53,921 nucleotides of DNA, from contig JAMPHF010000001.1 in NCBI GenBank assembly GCA_023663525.1, positions 192,088-246,008 of the forward strand. The letters are read 5' to 3'. Shown piece after piece: positions 50,717 through 53,921 of this stretch (the first letter of the stretch is position 1; every line of letters begins with the position of its first letter). The notes under the pieces were generated by a model. That model searched no databases, was not told the origin of the DNA, and saw nothing but the letters and a program-made list of their open reading frames with translations. The translations under genes and the position numbers were made by a program. The DNA is from Bacteroides sp. Lineage in GTDB: Bacteria; Bacteroidota; Bacteroidia; Bacteroidales; Muribaculaceae.

Positions 50717-53155
50717 TTAATGAACGACCTTGTAGGTTATCCTTGCATTTTCATCGCCTTTCTTCAATGCCAAGTTTGCCTCGTGATAGGTCTTGTCTTT
50801 ATACTCTGCGGTGATATCGTTGCCATCCTCATCGTAGACTTTTACGTCATAATTATCTTTCAATTGGATAAAGGAGTTAGCACCTGTCTCAGCAATGCCG
50901 GGGTGAAGGGGATTAAAATTCACATATTCTCCACCTCCAAGCTCAATGCTCTTTGTTTGCTTCTGACTGCTATTGAGCACCCAATAGAGATTATCCTCGT
51001 TTGAACCGTCTGATCCTGTGAAACAATCCGTTTCAAACATGCCACCCTCAATGCTTATTTTACCTGATCCGTCGGTATAAGCAACCTCGCATTGGCTGTT
51101 TTTATTGGTCTGAGAGGAAAAGAATGAAAAGTACTTGCTGTTATAAATGTTTAAATTAGCTCCATCATTGACCCATATAGCCCGACGGATACCATCAGTA
51201 CCAGATATCGAATTCACTGATATTCCCCCTCTCCAATCGCTGCCATTCGACAATGTAAACGTTGTTTCTGGTCCGGTTACAAATAATCCGCAAGTATATT
51301 TATTTCCATCCTCCTCACCGGTAGCCGGATTCACATTGCTATCTGTTGTGTTCGTTATATTATAGCCCCATAAATCCAGCATGACATTGCCTTTTTCCAC
51401 ACGTATTGGCTCGGTAATGGTGAGATCCTCCCGCAATCTCATACTTACGTTGCCCCATGAACCATCATCTCGTTTTTCGACATACTTGAGGATATTTGGA
51501 TCAAAGAATATCCCTCCATATATTTTGACGTCTATTGTCTCAGGCTTATGATCATTAATTCCCAAACTCTTACACATGATATTTCCGTATCTGCGATTTA
51601 CACCCTCGCTATCAATAACTACGGTAGAATTTATTCCAACCCACACATCTCCAATATTATAATTATCTATATATGCCAATGGAGAGTTGTATGGGTCAAG
51701 ACCGGAAGCACGAAACTCGATGTAACCACTACAATCTACTTCAGAATATTTGTCACTGTATAAATCTAATGTGCAATTAGTAAGTATCGAACTGCTACCT
51801 TCTTCGGTAACCAACATGTAGCCATATCCTTCAAGCAGACAATAATTCATATCCAATTTACCACCACTATTATATACAAGGATGTTAGTATCATGTAGAT
51901 GCCCATCAATATTTAGATTTTTAAGTTTTAAATTTCCATTAGGACCAACAGTTATTAAAATATCCACACACCCATTTGGCAAAATACTTTTTTTTGCATA
52001 AGGAGCAGTCCTATCAGAATCCTTGATAGTAAGAGTCCCGGATTCCACATAAATACCCGAAGTTGTCAATTTATGTCCGTTGCAATCAATTGTAAAATTC
52101 TTGGAGATAGCAATAGCCCCTATTTCAATATCCTTATCCAATTTGATTGAGTCATTCTGATTGATAAGTTCATTAAATTCCATTGTCTTGTCATCCATAG
52201 CTATCAGACCCTCTGGTGTATATACCAAAGTTACTGTTGGATACATTGCAACATCTGCGCGAGACAATGTGAACGGCCTTCCATCCTCTCCTCCGACATA
52301 AGGATGACAGATACCTTGACCATTTTTATCCATAAGTGTGAATGACAAGCTTTTGTATTCGCCCGTAGGAACCGGGAAGAAGAATGTCATGTCTCTTGCC
52401 GCTTCAGATCCTGTTTTACCTTCATATTCCGGTATATCAATTGCAGGTCTGAATTTTATAGATGACGTACCTTTTTTTTGATAGCATCGATTCACATTGA
52501 TGCACTGATTTTCGGATATATTATCGTATTCAACATAGAAATAACCGCTAATGCCTACCTCGTGACCTGTATTTAGCCTCACGCACGCAGCTTCAGCCGG
52601 AACTGATTTCAACTCCAGTCGAATCACTGCGCCCAAGTGCTTGAACGACATGTCATAACTGCCATCATCATTTAAGACGGGTTCGGCATACATTGGAGCA
52701 TTTGTATTACCATTGTAATCCTCCTCATATGAGCCATATTCACCTGGAAGATAGATAATCCTTGTTGGGGTATTACCTGACTTGTAAAAATTATGATTTT
52801 CGTTGTACGGGTATATGGCGCAATCAATGTCTCCTTCACTTGCCAAAGAGCCGGTGAACTCACCCATCGGCCCCTCACTTCCGGCTGTGAGATTAAATCG
52901 GTTGTTGTTAAAGCTACTGGAAGTCTTTTTATTGAACAAAGAGATTGCATCTCCCTCTTGCCATGCGAAAACAAATTTATCGTCCTGAAGAGTGGCTGAG
53001 GCGCGGGAGTCGTCGGCTGTGGATGGCATGTGAGCCTTGATGGTGACTTCGCCTTGCGGCACTCGACCACCGGCGAGATCGCCGAGTTCGTCATTGCTGC
53101 ATGAAAACAGCATGAGCATGGCGGCTGTTATAGCTACTAATTTTTTGAGTTCCAT
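50717..53155 (-). CDS. Surface lipoprotein: fimbrillin (Mfa-like) domain plus beta-helix
   Basis: An 812-residue lipoprotein (lipobox LFSC, Cys19). Residues about 30-310 fit a Mfa_like_1/fimbrillin domain: SRASATLQDDKFVFAWQEGDAISLFN, MGEFTGSL, DCAIYPYNE, FKHLGAVIRLEL and FFFPVPTGEYKSLSFTL. Residues about 340-760 have turn-rich repeats of a parallel beta-helix (FTIDCNGHKLTTSG, LKLKNLNIDG, IDVKIYGGIFFD, ISIEGGMFETD). The middle is more AT-rich than neighbouring genes, suggesting relaxed or accessory sequence. A cell-surface adhesin or pilus tip-like role is plausible. It is preceded by the 38-residue peptide gene at 53309-53425. Confidence 0.82.
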   Translation of the reverse strand: MELKKLVAITAAMLMLFSCSNDELGDLAGGRVPQGEVTIKAHMPSTADDSRASATLQDDKFVFAWQEGDAISLFNKKTSSSFNNNRFNLTAGSEGPMGEFTGSLASEGDIDCAIYPYNENHNFYKSGNTPTRIIYLPGEYGSYEEDYNGNTNAPMYAEPVLNDDGSYDMSFKHLGAVIRLELKSVPAEAACVRLNTGHEVGISGYFYVEYDNISENQCINVNRCYQKKGTSSIKFRPAIDIPEYEGKTGSEAARDMTFFFPVPTGEYKSLSFTLMDKNGQGICHPYVGGEDGRPFTLSRADVAMYPTVTLVYTPEGLIAMDDKTMEFNELINQNDSIKLDKDIEIGAIAISKNFTIDCNGHKLTTSGIYVESGTLTIKDSDRTAPYAKKSILPNGCVDILITVGPNGNLKLKNLNIDGHLHDTNILVYNSGGKLDMNYCLLEGYGYMLVTEEGSSSILTNCTLDLYSDKYSEVDCSGYIEFRASGLDPYNSPLAYIDNYNIGDVWVGINSTVVIDSEGVNRRYGNIMCKSLGINDHKPETIDVKIYGGIFFDPNILKYVEKRDDGSWGNVSMRLREDLTITEPIRVEKGNVMLDLWGYNITNTTDSNVNPATGEEDGNKYTCGLFVTGPETTFTLSNGSDWRGGISVNSISGTDGIRRAIWVNDGANLNIYNSKYFSFFSSQTNKNSQCEVAYTDGSGKISIEGGMFETDCFTGSDGSNEDNLYWVLNSSQKQTKSIELGGGEYVNFNPLHPGIAETGANSFIQLKDNYDVKVYDEDGNDITAEYKDKTYHEANLALKKGDENARITYKVVH

Positions 53156-53226
53156 ATTGTGATTTTTGGTTGTGAATTAAGTAGATGCACAATATAATAT
53201 ATATGTGTGTATATATATACGTAAGT

Positions 53227-53280
53227 TTTCACAGCCCGTCAAGTGGCGTGTGATTCATGCGCCGATTGGTGGCTGTGAAA
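53227..53280. other. Two-tier hairpin between the small peptide gene and the lipoprotein gene
   Basis: TTTCACAGCC (53227-53236) and GGCTGTGAAA (53271-53280) are perfect complements, with an inner GGCG/CGCC stem. No U-run follows on the minus strand. It could reduce readthrough from the peptide gene into the lipoprotein gene or stabilise the mRNA. Confidence 0.5.
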
Positions 53281-53308
53281 GGGTTTGCTTTTTGAGGAGT
53301 TTAGTTGG

Positions 53309-53425
53309 TTAGTATCCCCAGGGATTGGTAGGGTTACCGTGCTCGGCTGAGGCTGCAAAACCTTTTTCTACGCTTACTTCGAGGACTTCAGCAGCGGGGG
53401 CGATGTAGATTTTCTTTTTTTCCAT
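53309..53425 (-). CDS. 38-residue peptide with GFA...NPWGY tail
   Basis: Encodes MEKKKIYIAPAAEVLEVSVE followed by KGFAASAEHGNPTNPWGY, from ATG (53425) to TAA (53309-53311). A basic start, a K-x-Y-x-x-P-x-x-E-V pattern, a GFA-S segment and an aromatic Gly-rich end recall the many short peptides found beside fimbrillin-like genes in Bacteroidales. There is no signal peptide or membrane segment. It lies 153 bp upstream of the lipoprotein gene on the same strand, so cotranscription is likely. Function is unknown. Confidence 0.65.
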   Translation of the reverse strand: MEKKKIYIAPAAEVLEVSVEKGFAASAEHGNPTNPWGY

Positions 53426-53522
53426 GATTTCTTGATTGGTTATCTTATTGTTTTAGTTATTATTTAGTTTTGTAAGTTGTAAATCGGCTCTCTGCGAGTG
53501 CCTTGTAATTGGTTGTTCTTTT

Positions 53523-53557
53523 CCGGGCATGACTACGCTGCGCTGCGTCATACCCGG
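53523..53557. other. Palindrome CCGGGCATGAC/GTCATACCCGG
   Basis: Arms at 53523-53533 and 53547-53557 pair with one G-U, and a smaller CATCC/GGATG palindrome follows near 53571-53583. The 53426-53921 end region otherwise has no gene I can support. Confidence 0.5.
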
Positions 53558-53757
53558 TTACGATAAATCGACATCCTGCGGATGTTTTTGCCTGATCCGG
53601 CAAGGGGGAGGCAGTGCAGATCGGGTGTTGGCAGTGCCCGGATTAGCATTGGTCGGAGTTGGCAATCGACGGATTGACAGTGGTGTAAGGGGCAATTTGT
53701 CCTTTTGACGTGTAAAAATAGGGAATTGTATCGGCTTAAAAAAATGCATTTGCGCTG

Positions 53758-53796
<39 letters not shown>

Positions 53797-53921
53797 AATC
53801 AGAAAGTTAGGTAATGGATAAAAATATTTAAATAACGTTAAAATCACATTGCCACCATTGATTATATATTTAAGTTTCGCAAGTATATGATTTGAGAGGA
53901 AAGGGCATAAAAAAACGACAT

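Overview
The window looks like a chromosomal segment of a Bacteroidales bacterium. A Muribaculaceae-like gut member is my best guess, but the family-level call is inference. Three things support the order-level call. Promoters follow the Bacteroidota pattern TAnnTTTG at -7, several with TTTG or TTG about 19-22 bp further upstream, and Shine-Dalgarno sites are rare. The gene content is typical: a Mfa-like fimbrillin lipoprotein, a GHL10-type lipoprotein-like hydrolase, a Bacteroidota omega-like RpoZ, carboxynorspermidine dehydrogenase, and a DAHP synthase/chorismate mutase fusion. The mreBCD-mrdA-rodA block also follows purH. Almost everything is housekeeping; I see no prophage, transposase gene or CRISPR array.

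Layout. 1-8.1 kb (minus): a sodium-coupled neurotransmitter-type symporter behind a Crp/Fnr regulator, then a five-gene MacAB/TolC-type export operon (ATPase, two permeases, periplasmic adaptor, outer-membrane channel). 8.2-16.3 kb (mixed strands): exonuclease III, a TonB-like protein, a DMT transporter, an orphan 84-residue protein, a tail-less SSB, a lipoprotein, thymidine kinase overlapping a DUF3108 protein, a UshA-type nucleotidase and an acidic pRiA4b ORF-3-like protein. 16.6-31.2 kb (minus): a secreted pectinesterase-fold protein, carboxynorspermidine dehydrogenase, Bax-inhibitor-1 protein, argS, NDH-2, an FtsE-like ATPase, recQ-clpX-clpP, a TrmH methyltransferase, rpmA and rplU. 31.4-31.7 kb: two identical tRNA-Pro(GGG) genes, each with its own promoter and terminator. 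31.9-42.3 kb: an AI-2E-type permease, an MFS transporter, then the cell-shape operon rodA-mrdA-mreD-mreC-mreB behind purH. 42.4-42.8 kb: a ~390-bp palindromic, MITE-like repeat whose ends recur elsewhere in the window. 42.9-46.2 kb: rpsO, rpoZ-like, bamD and a GHL10 protein. 46.3-50.5 kb (minus): the operon pheA - aminotransferase - DAHP synthase/chorismate mutase - tyrA. 50.7-53.4 kb (minus): a fimbrillin/beta-helix surface lipoprotein preceded by a 38-residue peptide gene.

The most striking signal is upstream of pheA. A strong promoter (50538-50568) drives a leader encoding an 18-residue peptide in which 10 residues are Phe or Tyr (50444-50500). It is followed by a perfect terminator hairpin with a U-tract (50354-50384) just before pheA. 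An 11-base copy of the terminator's 3' arm lies immediately after the leader stop codon, so it can form the competing antiterminator and would be masked by a ribosome at that stop codon. This is a complete ribosome-mediated attenuator, matched to an operon that makes both phenylalanine and tyrosine.

Other points worth a look are the dispersed repeat family ending in AGAGTGTGTCTC, the duplicated tRNA-Pro units, the small peptide gene beside the surface lipoprotein, and an (AT)17 tract upstream of it.
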